Source: Thermosipho japonicus (GTDB lineage: Bacteria > Thermotogota > Thermotogae > Thermotogales > Fervidobacteriaceae). From it: a stretch of 53,206 nt of DNA. The translations under genes were made by a program, and so were the position numbers. This document shows positions 25,606 to 34,468 of this stretch, piece by piece. Under the pieces are notes generated by a model that was given only the letters and a program-made list of their open reading frames with translations, searched no databases and was not told the origin of the DNA. Where the stretch lies: positions 332,793 to 385,998 of the forward strand of contig NZ_JACHEX010000002.1 of assembly GCF_014201655.1 (NCBI RefSeq), read 5' to 3'. The number at the start of each line of letters is the position of its first letter. Within the stretch, counting starts at the first letter, position 1.

Positions 25606-26718
25606 ATGATTAAAAAGCTTGCAAAAGATATTTTATTCTGGATCCTACTTTTAACTTACATAGTAAGTTACAATATATACACAAATTTTAATATACCTGC
25701 CTTTAAAATAATCGGACTTTTATCCATAGGAGGGCTTGTTGGGTATATAACAAATATTCTTGCAATATGGATGCTTTTTAACCCAAAAAGAAAAGTTTTT
25801 GGATTTCAAGGAGTTATTCCCAAAAAAAGGGATGAAATAGCAAATAGCACCTCAAAGATAATAGAAGAAGAGTTTATAAACCCAAAATCATTGCGTGAGT
25901 TTATAGAAAAAAACAAAGAAAACTTCGTAAATTCAATAATTGAATTTTTAAACTCAAAAGAACTAGTAATACCACCACTAAAGAATATAACAAACGACAG
26001 AGAATTAGAAAAAAAGATAACTAAATTCATTTTTGAAAAAATTGACGAAGAAAAGATCTGGAATTTAATAAAAGAAAAAAGTTTATCTGAACTCAACATT
26101 GATATATCAGAGGTTTTAATTAACAACATTAATAATTTTCTAGATGATTCTTCAAAGGAAAAAGTAAAAGAATTTCTAATTTCAAAGATTAAAATTCCAA
26201 TTATTCCTATAGGCTCTTTTGTTGAACCATTGATTGATAAATTCTTTGATGATGTTAAAAACGACATCCAACAAAAAGGTAAGATCTATAACAATTTAAA
26301 GAAAACTATAGAACAAAAGATTATCAATAGAAAAATAGAAGATCTTTTAACATTTGAACAATTTAAAAGCCTTATCACCAACCTAAAAACTAACATCTTT
26401 GATGTCACAATTAAAGAAATTTCGATTCTATTAGAAAGAAAAATAGACATAAAAAAACTATTAAACTATCTTGGCCTTGACATAGAAAAATTGTTAATAG
26501 ATATTTTTACAAAATATGAAAATAGAATAATTAGTCTAATTGAAAAATTCTTTGAAAAAATATCTTTCAAAGAAATAATAAAGGAAAAGATAGAAAGCTA
26601 TTCATTGGAAGAGATGGAAGAAGTTACACTAAAGCTTGCAAAAAGGGAATTAAGATACGTAGAAATTTTTGGAATACCACTTGGAATGCTTATAAGTATC
26701 TTTCAAATAATTTTTTAA
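25606..26718 (+). CDS. DUF445 family membrane protein
   Basis: Two N-terminal hydrophobic segments (ILFWILLLTYIVSY and a second over residues 35-57) lead into GYITNILAIWMLFNPKRKVFGFQG and VIPKKRDEIA, the hallmark of DUF445 (YheB-like). A long helical, Lys/Glu-rich region follows, and a last hydrophobic helix (FGIPLGMLISIFQIIF) closes it. Function is unknown in the family. Single gene with its own promoter, AGGAGG SD and terminator. Confidence 0.88.
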   Translation: MIKKLAKDILFWILLLTYIVSYNIYTNFNIPAFKIIGLLSIGGLVGYITNILAIWMLFNPKRKVFGFQGVIPKKRDEIANSTSKIIEEEFINPKSLREFIEKNKENFVNSIIEFLNSKELVIPPLKNITNDRELEKKITKFIFEKIDEEKIWNLIKEKSLSELNIDISEVLINNINNFLDDSSKEKVKEFLISKIKIPIIPIGSFVEPLIDKFFDDVKNDIQQKGKIYNNLKKTIEQKIINRKIEDLLTFEQFKSLITNLKTNIFDVTIKEISILLERKIDIKKLLNYLGLDIEKLLIDIFTKYENRIISLIEKFFEKISFKEIIKEKIESYSLEEMEEVTLKLAKRELRYVEIFGIPLGMLISIFQIIF

Positions 26719-26746
26719 GCCTCGGAAAACCCGAGGCTTAAATTTT
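26714..26746. terminator. Bidirectional terminator after the DUF445 gene
   Basis: Stem TAAGCCTCGG / CCGAGGCTTA (26716-26725 with 26731-26740), flanked by T and A runs, shared with the convergent small regulator gene. Confidence 0.85.
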
Positions 26747-27014
26747 AGTTAAAACTCAATCTCATTAAATCACATTTTACTCCTGGAATTTGATTTAACT
26801 TTTCTTTGAGCTCTTCATGTTTTGATTCATCATCAACAAGTTCTAATATAATTAGTCCTGAATTTGAACAATATTGTGGAACCCCTTCATGTAATCCCAA
26901 TCTTGTTTTAATATAGCATCCGTATTCTGTTAAAAGTTCTTGAACTTTTGTCGCCGCTTTTTCCCTGTTATCAATTAAAATCGCCATAACAGTTCTTACA
27001 GTAATATCTGCCAT
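26745..27014 (-). CDS. TM1266-type small regulator (iron-only hydrogenase system putative regulator)
   Basis: 89 residues resembling the TM1266 family of ACT/NikR-C-like proteins, often linked to [FeFe]-hydrogenase genes. Visible marks: AILIDNREKAATKVQELL, CYIKTRLGLHEG, CSNSGLIILELVDD and a final GVKCDLMRLSF. No DNA-binding domain is seen, so regulation of transcription is only the family label. GGGGGTG forms the SD. No hydrogenase gene is in the window. Confidence 0.75.
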   Translation of the reverse strand: MADITVRTVMAILIDNREKAATKVQELLTEYGCYIKTRLGLHEGVPQYCSNSGLIILELVDDESKHEELKEKLNQIPGVKCDLMRLSFN

Positions 27015-27093
27015 AAAAACACCCCCTTTTTAGTGTAAAAATTCACAAAATTAACTAAATACACATTATGTTATTTACCATAATATTATACCA

Positions 27094-27546
27094 TTACAAA
27101 AGCTCTTTTAAAGTATTTAAAACTTCATTTGCATGATCCTTTACCTTCACATTTCTCCAAGCCTTTACTATATTTCCTTCAGGATCGATCAAAAAGGTAC
27201 TGCGAATGACTCCAAAATACTCTCTTCCATACATCTTTTTCTTTCCCCAAGCTTGATAGTCCTCAATAACTTTGTGATCTTCATCACTTAAAAGAAGAAT
27301 AGAAAGAAAATGTTTTTCAACAAATTTTTGATGTGATTTTGGACTATCTTTACTTATACCAATAACAACTGCACCTAATTTTTCAAATTCTTCTTTTAAT
27401 TGCGAAAAATCTTTTGCCTCTCTTGTACAACCTGAAGTATTATCTTTTGGGTAAAAATACAATACAACCCATTTTCCTTTAAAATCTTCCAAACAATGCA
27501 TTTTTCCATCTTTGTCAGGAAGACAAAAATTCTTTGCTTTTTCCAT
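27094..27546 (-). CDS. bcp: Thioredoxin-dependent peroxiredoxin (Bcp/PrxQ)
   Basis: Reduces peroxides through a thiol. FYPKDNTSGCTREAKDF contains the peroxidatic Cys; the preceding fold (KWVVLYFYPKD) and the later GVIRSTFLIDPEGNI are typical of PrxQ. An additional Cys in FCLPDKDG/HCLEDF may take part. Start at 27546 has GGGAGG seven bases upstream and gives 150 residues, normal for Bcp; the longer in-frame extension overlaps the promoter. A palindrome lies in the promoter. Confidence 0.93.
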   Translation of the reverse strand: MEKAKNFCLPDKDGKMHCLEDFKGKWVVLYFYPKDNTSGCTREAKDFSQLKEEFEKLGAVVIGISKDSPKSHQKFVEKHFLSILLLSDEDHKVIEDYQAWGKKKMYGREYFGVIRSTFLIDPEGNIVKAWRNVKVKDHANEVLNTLKELL

Positions 27547-27575
27547 ACTTTCGCCTCCCAAGCTTATTATATCAC

Positions 27576-27589
27576 TTTCACATGTGAAA
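27576..27589 (-). promoter_or_regulatory. Palindrome in the bcp promoter
   Basis: TTTCACATGTGAAA, a perfect 14-bp palindrome placed just upstream of TATAAT (27571-27566, minus strand), that is between -35 and -10. It may be an operator for a redox or stress regulator. Confidence 0.45.
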
Positions 27590-27594
27590 TAAAA

Positions 27595-27620
27595 AATGTG
27601 GCTCCTACTTGGAGCCACAT
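27595..27620 (-). terminator. Terminator of the ClpC-type gene
   Basis: Minus-strand stem ATGTGGCTCC/GGAGCCACAT followed by TTTTTT, three bases after the stop codon. Confidence 0.9.
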
Positions 27621-27621
27621 T

Positions 27622-29988
27622 CTATTTTGTCAATTCTTTTTCTTTTTCTACAATCAATTTCCCGTTTTCTTCATCAACTAGTACAATATCTCCTTCTGCA
27701 ATTTCTCCAGCAATTATTTTTACTGAAAGTGGTGTTTCAATTTCTCGCTCTATTAATCTTCTAAGTGGTCTTGCACCAAATGCTGGATCGTAACCTTTTT
27801 CTGCTAGATATTCCTTTGCTTTTTCTGTAAGTTTTATCTTTAAATTCTTTTCTTTTAATCTCTTTTCAAGCCTTGCAACTAATTTTTCTACAATTTCTTT
27901 CATATGCTCTTTTGTCAATGGCTTGAATATCACTACATGGTCTATTCTATTTATAAACTCTGGTCTAAAGTAGTGTTTTAAATCTTCACGTACAGATTCT
28001 TCTATCTTTTCAAAATCAATTCCAGCTTCTACTTTCCTCAATATCTTATCACTTGCAAGGTTACTTGTCATGATTATTATTGTATTTCTAAAATCAACTG
28101 TGTTACCTTTACCATCAGTAAGTCTACCATCATCAAAGACTTGTAAGAGTACATTGAATACCTCAGGATGTGCCTTTTCTACTTCATCAAGAAGTATTAC
28201 ACTATATGGTTTTCTCCTAACTGCTTCGGTTAATTGTCCACCTTGATCGTAGCCAACATATCCTGGAGGTGCACCTATAAGTCTTGCAACTGAGTGTTTT
28301 TCCATGTATTCACTCATATCAATCCTTATGAGTGCATTTTCAGAGCCAAAGAGTAATTCAGCAATTGTTTTTGCAAGTTCAGTCTTACCAACACCACTTG
28401 GCCCTAGGAATAAGAATGTTCCTATTGGCCTATTTGGATCTTTTATGCCGGCTCTTGCCTTTCTTATTGCATCAGCAACTACTTTTACAGCCTCTTCTTG
28501 GTCTACCATTCTCTGATGGACTAGCTCTTCAAATTTTAATAATTTTTCTTTTTCAGACTCCATCATCTTTGTAGCTGGAATTCCAGTCCAGGATTCTACA
28601 ACCTTTGCCACAGTTTCAGGTGTTACTTCTCTTGAACCATATTTTTTCTCGAGTTCTTCGTATTGCTGCTGCATTTTGTACATTTGTTGCTTCATCTCCG
28701 CAGCTTCTTTATATTGTGAATTAATCGTAAGTTCATCAATTTTTTCACTCAAAGATTTTATTTTTTCTTTCAAATCAGTCAATTTTGGATCACTATTTCT
28801 CAAACTTACTTTTGCAGCTGCCTCATCTATTAAATCTATTGCCTTGTCTGGCATAAATCTGTCCTGGATATACTTTGCAGAAAGCTTTGCAGCAGCTTCA
28901 ATAGCATCATCTGTTATCTTAATATCATGATGTTTTTCATATGTTTCGCGCAATCCTTTTAGTATCTCTATGGTTTCCTCTACACTTGGTTCTTCAACAA
29001 GTACTGGTTGGAATCTTCTTGCAAGAGCCTTGTCTTTTTCAATGTGTTTTCTATATTCTTCAAGTGTAGTTGCACCTATGGCATGAAGTTCTCCTCTTGC
29101 AAGTGCCGGTTTAAGCATATTCGATGCATCCATTGCACCTTCTGCTGCACCAGCTCCGACAATGGTGTGTAGCTCATCAATGAATAGAATAACATTATCT
29201 TTCATTTTCTTAATCTCTTCCATTACTTTCTTTAAACGCTCTTCAAATTCTCCTCTGTACTTGCTTCCTGCAAGCATTTTTCCTAAATCAAGCATTAAAA
29301 TTTTCTTATTCTTCAACTTTTCAGGAACTTTACCTTCAACAATTCTTTGAGCAAGGCCTTCAACAATTGCAGTTTTTCCAACACCTGGATCTCCAATAAG
29401 AACTGGATTGTTCTTTGTTTTTCTTGAAAGAATTTCAATTACCCTTTCAATTTCTTTTTCCCTTCCAATAACTGGAGAAAGTTTTCCTTCTTTTGCCAAT
29501 TTTGTTAAATCAGTAGTATATTTTGCTAATACATTTCCTTCACCATCAATTTCTCCAGAGTCTGCTAGCTCTTTGACAGCTTTTAAAACTGCATCATAAG
29601 TTACATTGTACTTTGATAATATAGCCGCACTTTGAGTTGATGCATCTTTTAGTAAAGCTAACAAAAAGTGAACTGGTGATACTTTGCTTGAACCTAATAA
29701 CTTACTTTCCTTCCTTGAAAGTTCAAAAATTCTAGATAGCTCATTTGACATATAAACCCCTGAAGATGAACCATAGTAAACCCCATATTGACTTTCTATT
29801 AATTCTTCTAACCTATCTTCGATTTCTTCAGTAGGTACATTTAGCGTTTCAAATATTTTTTGAATGTTTTCATTTTGAAGAATTTCATATAGTACATGCT
29901 CGGGTTTTAATAGGTTCTGCCTTCTTTGAGATAAGCGTTCTGCCGCTTGCTGGACTAATTCTTGCATTCTTTCATCTAAATATCTCAT
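27622..29988 (-). CDS. clpC: ClpC-type AAA+ unfoldase (two ATPase domains, short middle domain)
   Basis: N-terminal Clp repeats, D1 with Walker A GDPGVGKT and Walker B ILFIDELHT, D2 with [12 protein letters not shown] and VILLDEVEKAH. Between them is a short middle domain with a UVR-like helix (YKEAAEMKQQMYKMQQQYEE, about 420-450), as in ClpC and unlike the long ClpB coiled coil. The usual ClpP-docking (L/I/V)GF tripeptide is not seen where expected, between TSNLASDKIL and FRPEFINRID, so partnership with ClpP is uncertain. The ATG at 29988 has GGAGGTGA upstream. A CIRCE-shaped repeat precedes it. 788 residues. Confidence 0.9.
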   Translation of the reverse strand: MRYLDERMQELVQQAAERLSQRRQNLLKPEHVLYEILQNENIQKIFETLNVPTEEIEDRLEELIESQYGVYYGSSSGVYMSNELSRIFELSRKESKLLGSSKVSPVHFLLALLKDASTQSAAILSKYNVTYDAVLKAVKELADSGEIDGEGNVLAKYTTDLTKLAKEGKLSPVIGREKEIERVIEILSRKTKNNPVLIGDPGVGKTAIVEGLAQRIVEGKVPEKLKNKKILMLDLGKMLAGSKYRGEFEERLKKVMEEIKKMKDNVILFIDELHTIVGAGAAEGAMDASNMLKPALARGELHAIGATTLEEYRKHIEKDKALARRFQPVLVEEPSVEETIEILKGLRETYEKHHDIKITDDAIEAAAKLSAKYIQDRFMPDKAIDLIDEAAAKVSLRNSDPKLTDLKEKIKSLSEKIDELTINSQYKEAAEMKQQMYKMQQQYEELEKKYGSREVTPETVAKVVESWTGIPATKMMESEKEKLLKFEELVHQRMVDQEEAVKVVADAIRKARAGIKDPNRPIGTFLFLGPSGVGKTELAKTIAELLFGSENALIRIDMSEYMEKHSVARLIGAPPGYVGYDQGGQLTEAVRRKPYSVILLDEVEKAHPEVFNVLLQVFDDGRLTDGKGNTVDFRNTIIIMTSNLASDKILRKVEAGIDFEKIEESVREDLKHYFRPEFINRIDHVVIFKPLTKEHMKEIVEKLVARLEKRLKEKNLKIKLTEKAKEYLAEKGYDPAFGARPLRRLIEREIETPLSVKIIAGEIAEGDIVLVDEENGKLIVEKEKELTK

Positions 29989-30016
29989 ATATCTCACCTC
30001 CGAAAAATTTTTCTTT

Positions 30017-30043
30017 TTATCAGTCATATATTTAGACTGATAA
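30017..30043 (-). promoter_or_regulatory. CIRCE-shaped inverted repeat upstream of clpC
   Basis: TTATCAGTC, nine bases, GACTGATAA: 9-bp perfect arms with a 9-base spacer, the exact geometry of CIRCE (TTAGCACTC-N9-GAGTGCTAA), matching seven of nine bases per arm. Placed in the clpC leader, 29 bp before the ATG. Confidence 0.6.
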
Positions 30044-30111
30044 CTTCTAAATAAGTTCAGATTTTATGTAAATTTTTGATTAATAAAAGATAACAATTAA
30101 GGTATATTCTG

Positions 30112-30120
30112 TGGTATAAT
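30112..30120 (+). promoter_or_regulatory. Extended -10 promoter of the GGDEF gene
   Basis: TGGTATAAT, an extended -10 box; no good -35 is seen. It lies 64 bp before the start codon. Confidence 0.4.
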
Positions 30121-30183
30121 ACTAATTGAGTAACATATTAAGTTTTTAAATTCACAACTTGTACTCAAAAAGGAGAAAAGATA

Positions 30184-31599
30184 ATGTCAATTTGTATAGT
30201 TGTTTTAGTTACGGTCATTGCTTTATTGCTAGTATATATTTTTAGAATTTTAAAATTAATAAAAATCATATACCGTACTGCAAAAAAAAATTCAAACATA
30301 ATAATCTGGAAAAATTCAAAAATTTTGTATTATGACAAATCACTAATTGAATTGTTTAAAAAGCATGGAATTAATTTAAACGATTTTAAAGATTATTCAA
30401 AAGAAAAAATTAATTTCTATATTAAGAACTATCCTTTTATACAAGATTTTTTAGAAAGGCTAAATCAAAATTTTGAAGAAGAATTATTCGAATACGAAAC
30501 ATTATTTTCCTTTCCCAACGAATTTTACAAAATTAAATTTAGAAGAGAAAGACATAAACACAGCACCTATTCAGCACTATTAATTATAAATTTATCTTCT
30601 GATATAAATAAATATATAGACGAATTAATAAATTCAATCTATAAAATTCCCGAAGAATTTTTTAAATTAACTACTTCAGATAAATCTACATATGAATTTG
30701 TAGATTCTTTCTTTAGGTTTCTTTATCAAAAAAACATAATTGATTCATTAGCTGTAGGAATAAAACAAATTGACGGTTCAATTAATATAATTTATGGAAA
30801 AATTGGAAACAAAAAATTTAGAAACTATATTATTAAGGACAAAACTTTAACCTCATATATCATAGATACCGGCAAAAAATTATACGTAAAAAATTCAGAA
30901 GAAATAGATTTACCTAAAGCCTACAAATTAATAAAGATAATTGATAAGCCTTACTCAATATATGGAATCCCTTTAAAAATAGAGGATAGTATTTTTGGAG
31001 CAGTTCTTTTCGAAAAGGAAGGAATAAACAACTTTACACTAAAAGATATACACCTATTTGAAATTCTTTCATTTTTAATCTCAATCAATCTTAAACTAAA
31101 AAAAGAATATGAAATTCTTTATGAAAATAATAAGAAAAATATTGAAAAATCATATTTGGACCCACTAACAAAAGCATACAACAGAAATTATTTATACGAA
31201 ATTTTGCCAAAAGAAATAAAATCAACAAAAAAAAGAGAAAAAATAACTATTGTTTTCCTTGACTTGGATAATTTCAAATATATAAATGATAAATTTGGAC
31301 ATATTTACGGCGATAAAATTCTCATAAATTTTGTAAAAACAGCCAAAAAAGTTCTAAGGAATAATGATATCATAATAAGGTACGGTGGTGACGAATTTTT
31401 GATCTTGCTTTTAGGATCATCCATACAAGATTCTAAAAATATAATAAAAAGAATTAAAAAAATGATTTATAAATCTGAATATATAGTTGATTTTTCATAC
31501 GGTTTAATGTACTTAGACCCTAAAAAATCTTTGGAAGAAAATATCAAAGTAGTTGATAGAAAAATGTATGAAATGAAAAACCGAAAGAAAAAAATATAA
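30184..31599 (+). CDS. Membrane-anchored diguanylate cyclase (GAF-like + GGDEF)
   Basis: One N-terminal membrane helix (residues 2-22), a basic cytosolic stretch, a middle part with a probable GAF-like fold (about 165-300, ending SIFGAVLFEKEG), then a GGDEF domain: DPLTKAYNRNYL, FLDLDNFKYINDKFGH, and an intact YGGDEFLILL. RNND sits five residues before GGDEF, matching the RxxD inhibitory I-site, so product inhibition is likely. The final part SYGLMY and DRKMYEMKNRK is typical. SD AAAGGAGAA. It is more AT-rich than its neighbours and stands alone. Confidence 0.92.
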   Translation: MSICIVVLVTVIALLLVYIFRILKLIKIIYRTAKKNSNIIIWKNSKILYYDKSLIELFKKHGINLNDFKDYSKEKINFYIKNYPFIQDFLERLNQNFEEELFEYETLFSFPNEFYKIKFRRERHKHSTYSALLIINLSSDINKYIDELINSIYKIPEEFFKLTTSDKSTYEFVDSFFRFLYQKNIIDSLAVGIKQIDGSINIIYGKIGNKKFRNYIIKDKTLTSYIIDTGKKLYVKNSEEIDLPKAYKLIKIIDKPYSIYGIPLKIEDSIFGAVLFEKEGINNFTLKDIHLFEILSFLISINLKLKKEYEILYENNKKNIEKSYLDPLTKAYNRNYLYEILPKEIKSTKKREKITIVFLDLDNFKYINDKFGHIYGDKILINFVKTAKKVLRNNDIIIRYGGDEFLILLLGSSIQDSKNIIKRIKKMIYKSEYIVDFSYGLMYLDPKKSLEENIKVVDRKMYEMKNRKKKI

Positions 31600-32422
31600 T
31601 CTTGCACTCAGTGCATATACCAGCATTAATGCAATATTAAACATTCCCAATTTTCCAGATTAACTTTTATTTTTAAAAATTAATTTTTTGTTGGTCTTTA
31701 CATAACATGTTTAATGGTAATTTTTTGCAACCAAAAATTATTCATCTTTCTCAGCAATGTAGCAATATTGCATTTTTCAATGTTCGTATCAATTTTTCAG
31801 AATTTCCTTTTCACAAATTTTTTGTTCGTAAAGATGAACGGTTACCTCTATACAAACTTATCATTCCTTCTTCCTCACATATAATCTGATCTCATATCAA
31901 TTACTCCTTCTAGTTTTCCAAAAAAATACTTTACTATTTTTTCTCTTGCGATTTTGTTTTAATATACTATCAATTATTTTCATAATAATGGTTATAGTTA
32001 TTTTACTGAAAATTTTAAAATCTTCAACAAGTTAATTGCAGACATTAGAAAAATTAAAAACAATATGGAAAATCTCCTACTCTTTAAAAAAAGATTCTTT
32101 TTTCATCAAAGCAATTTCTTTAATTTCAACATTTTTATTGTAATTTTTTATCCTTCTGGTTAATTATTTCACAATATATATTTTATATTAACTACCTTTA
32201 AAAAATAAATTTCTTGTCAGATTTAGCAATTTTCCAAAAGATTAAAATTAAATTTTTTATACATTAATAGCTTTGGCCATCGCTTTTGATCATATTCGCT
32301 AAGATACTTTTATAGTTAAAAATAAAAAAAGATTGTAAAAAATTTATCATATCATTTTTTATTTTTAGTTAAAAGATGTATAATAATTATGTAAAACGAA
32401 AACAAAAAGGGGGGATTAAATT
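31600..32422 (-). pseudogene. Gap with decayed coding remnants (minus strand)
   Basis: About 820 bp without an intact gene. On the minus strand short stretches of protein-like sequence are interrupted by stops and frame changes, for example EYDQKRWPKLLMYKKF near 32280, NKIAREKIVKYFFGKLEGVI near 31930 with a GGAGTAATTG just inside, and CNIATLLRKMNNFWLQK near 31740. They may be parts of one or two decayed genes, perhaps mobile-element derived; no family is recognised. The last 80 bp hold a TATAAT (32379-32384), probably the promoter of the following gene. Confidence 0.3.
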
Positions 32423-32899
32423 ATGACAATCAATGAACTTTTGGGGGTTGCATTAAAAATTGAAGGTGCAGGCTATTCCTATTACGAAAAACTTTCAAAT
32501 GTGTCAAGCGGAACTCTAAAGGACTTATTTCTTGAACTTGCAAATGAAGAAAGAGAACATGCAAAGATATTTGAAGAAATTCTATCAAACTTTAAAGATG
32601 AAAAAAACTTAAATCTCAACGAAGAAGAAATTGGCTATTTAAAAGCATTTGCAGATGATGTAATATTTCCAAAATTAAATATTGAAAAAATTCCAACAAG
32701 TGTAAAAGATGCAATTAAATTTGCAATTGAGGTTGAAAAAGACTCTATAATATTCTATAACGATATTAAAATGCTTGTTCCTGACAATAGCGCAATTGAA
32801 AAAGTTATTGAAGAAGAAAAAAAGCACATGAAAAAACTCATTCTTAGATTAAGAGAAGACGATGAATTTGACATTTACAGTGAGGGTAGTAAAATATAA
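32423..32899 (+). CDS. Rubrerythrin-like ferritin-fold di-iron protein
   Basis: Four-helix di-iron protein expected to reduce peroxide or store iron. Metal ligands fit the pattern E in KIEGAGYSYYEKL, E-x-x-H in NEEREHAKIFEE, E in IEVEKDSIIFYN and E-x-x-H in EEEKKHMKKL. The C-terminal rubredoxin domain of classic rubrerythrin is missing, so it needs an external electron donor. 158 residues. GGGGGG SD. It has its own terminator and lies upstream of the nqr operon. Confidence 0.88.
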   Translation: MTINELLGVALKIEGAGYSYYEKLSNVSSGTLKDLFLELANEEREHAKIFEEILSNFKDEKNLNLNEEEIGYLKAFADDVIFPKLNIEKIPTSVKDAIKFAIEVEKDSIIFYNDIKMLVPDNSAIEKVIEEEKKHMKKLILRLREDDEFDIYSEGSKI

Positions 32900-32916
32900 G
32901 ACTTACAAAATCTTTT

Positions 32917-32944
32917 AAAAGTCCAGGTTAATGCCTGGACTTTT
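32917..32944 (+). terminator. Terminator of the rubrerythrin-like gene
   Basis: Stem AAAAGTCCAGG / CCTGGACTTTT with loop TTAATG. The nqr operon starts 34 bp further, so it may also be read through. Confidence 0.85.
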
Positions 32945-32977
32945 CTTCTTGAAAAAACACACAAGGAGTGATAGAAA

Positions 32978-33868
32978 ATGGCTCTATTTCAAAAACAGCC
33001 AATGATGCGAAGAGTTTTATACGCATTAATTCCAATATATATTTACTCACTTTTTTTCTATGGCGTTAGACTTCTCTGGCTAAGTTTATTTGTTTTTACC
33101 TTTGGAATTATTTCTGAATACATCTTTGAAAAAAAGAAAGGAAAAAAAGTTTCAGAAGCAGTCTTAGTAACCTGTATGCTATATACCCTTTCTCTGCCAC
33201 CACTTACACCATGGTGGATTGCAACAATAGGTATTATATTTGGTATAGTTTTTGCAAAAGAAGCATATGGAGGATTTGGAAGAAACATTTTTAATCCTGC
33301 AATCACAGCAAGATTATTTGTCTATATTGCCTTTCCATCATATATGACAAATGGTTGGATGATCCCAAAATTTGGCTCGTTTGGTCTTGATACAACAACA
33401 TCCGCAACTCCACTTGCACTACTAAAAGAATCACAAATATTAAGTTTAAAAGATCTTTTTTTAGGATTTAGATCAGGATCTCTTGGTGAAAGTGCGATAT
33501 TTTTAATAATTATTGGAGCAATTTATTTAATTTTTACAAAAACTGCTAGCTGGAAAATAATTGTTTCTACAATTTCAAGTGCATTTATTTTAACCGCTGT
33601 TTTTGACATATTTATTCCTTCTGCCCCACCTACCATTTTTGCACTTTTATCGGGAAGCTTATTGTTTGTATCAGTATTCATTGCAACAGATCCAATCACT
33701 GCTCCAAAAAATTCAAAGGCACAAGTTATATATGGAATAATTATTGGAGTTTCAATTGTAATTATTAGAACATTTTCACTCTTTGCAGAAGGAACAAGCT
33801 TTGCAGTACTTTTAGGTAATACCTTTGCACCATTTTTGGATCACGTAACAAAGAAGGTGAAAAAATGA
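32978..33868 (+). CDS. nqrB: NqrB/RnfD family membrane subunit
   Basis: Polytopic membrane subunit that carries covalent FMN. Visible: GGFGRNIFNPAITARLF (core motif) and TSATPLALL, whose Thr is the usual FMN attachment site; FIATDPITAP and a final hydrophobic stretch follow. At 296 residues it is shorter than NqrB (about 410) and RnfD (about 320-350). It is the first gene of a five-subunit order matching nqrBCDEF; no nqrA precedes it. SD AAGGAGTGA. 4-bp overlap (ATGA) with the next gene. Confidence 0.85.
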   Translation: MALFQKQPMMRRVLYALIPIYIYSLFFYGVRLLWLSLFVFTFGIISEYIFEKKKGKKVSEAVLVTCMLYTLSLPPLTPWWIATIGIIFGIVFAKEAYGGFGRNIFNPAITARLFVYIAFPSYMTNGWMIPKFGSFGLDTTTSATPLALLKESQILSLKDLFLGFRSGSLGESAIFLIIIGAIYLIFTKTASWKIIVSTISSAFILTAVFDIFIPSAPPTIFALLSGSLLFVSVFIATDPITAPKNSKAQVIYGIIIGVSIVIIRTFSLFAEGTSFAVLLGNTFAPFLDHVTKKVKK

Positions 33869-34467
33869 AAGAAAATAAGATATACACTATAATTTTCACC
33901 TTTATTATTTCGTTTGTGTTCGTCTTGATCCTTTCAATCATAAACTCAATAACTTATGACAAAGTACTTGAAAATCAAAACTTTTCAAAAATACGTGCAA
34001 TATTAAACTCAATGGGAATTGAATATAAAGATGAAAAGGATGCAATTAAAATTTTCAATTCTAAGATCGATCAAATAGAAATAGAAGGATTAAAATTTTA
34101 TACAACAACTATAAATGGAGAAAAAATATATTCATACATTTTTTCTGGGAGCGGCCTTTGGGGAACAATAACTGGAGTCATTTCAGTTAACGAAAACGTC
34201 GATAAAATTATTGGAATAGACATAATTTCACAAAATGAAACACCTGGTCTTGGAGGAAGAATTGAAGAAGATTGGTTCAAAAACCAATTTAAAGAAGAAC
34301 ATGTAAAAGATAAGATTAAAATCAAAGTTTCTGGAGTTTCTACTGACTTTAACAAAGAAAATTCCTCTGTAGATGCTATAACCGGAGCTACACTTACCTC
34401 GAGATTTTTTATAAATATCATCAACGATTCACTTGAAAAAATTAGAAACGCTCTAAGGAGTGAGTAG
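33865..34467 (+). CDS. nqrC: NqrC/RnfG family FMN-binding subunit
   Basis: One N-terminal membrane helix (IIFTFIISFVFVLILSIINS) and an extracytoplasmic FMN-binding domain. SGSGLWGTITGVISVNE, NETPGLGGRIEE and VDAITGATLTSRF are diagnostic; the Thr in GATLTS is the FMN attachment site. 200 residues is close to RnfG and shorter than NqrC. It overlaps nqrB by 4 bp. Confidence 0.9.
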   Translation: MKENKIYTIIFTFIISFVFVLILSIINSITYDKVLENQNFSKIRAILNSMGIEYKDEKDAIKIFNSKIDQIEIEGLKFYTTTINGEKIYSYIFSGSGLWGTITGVISVNENVDKIIGIDIISQNETPGLGGRIEEDWFKNQFKEEHVKDKIKIKVSGVSTDFNKENSSVDAITGATLTSRFFINIINDSLEKIRNALRSE

Positions 34468-34468
34468 T

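Noticed and set aside
31707..31889. 60-codon plus-strand frame
   Set aside because: No SD, no protein-like composition; it is antisense to decayed minus-strand coding remnants.
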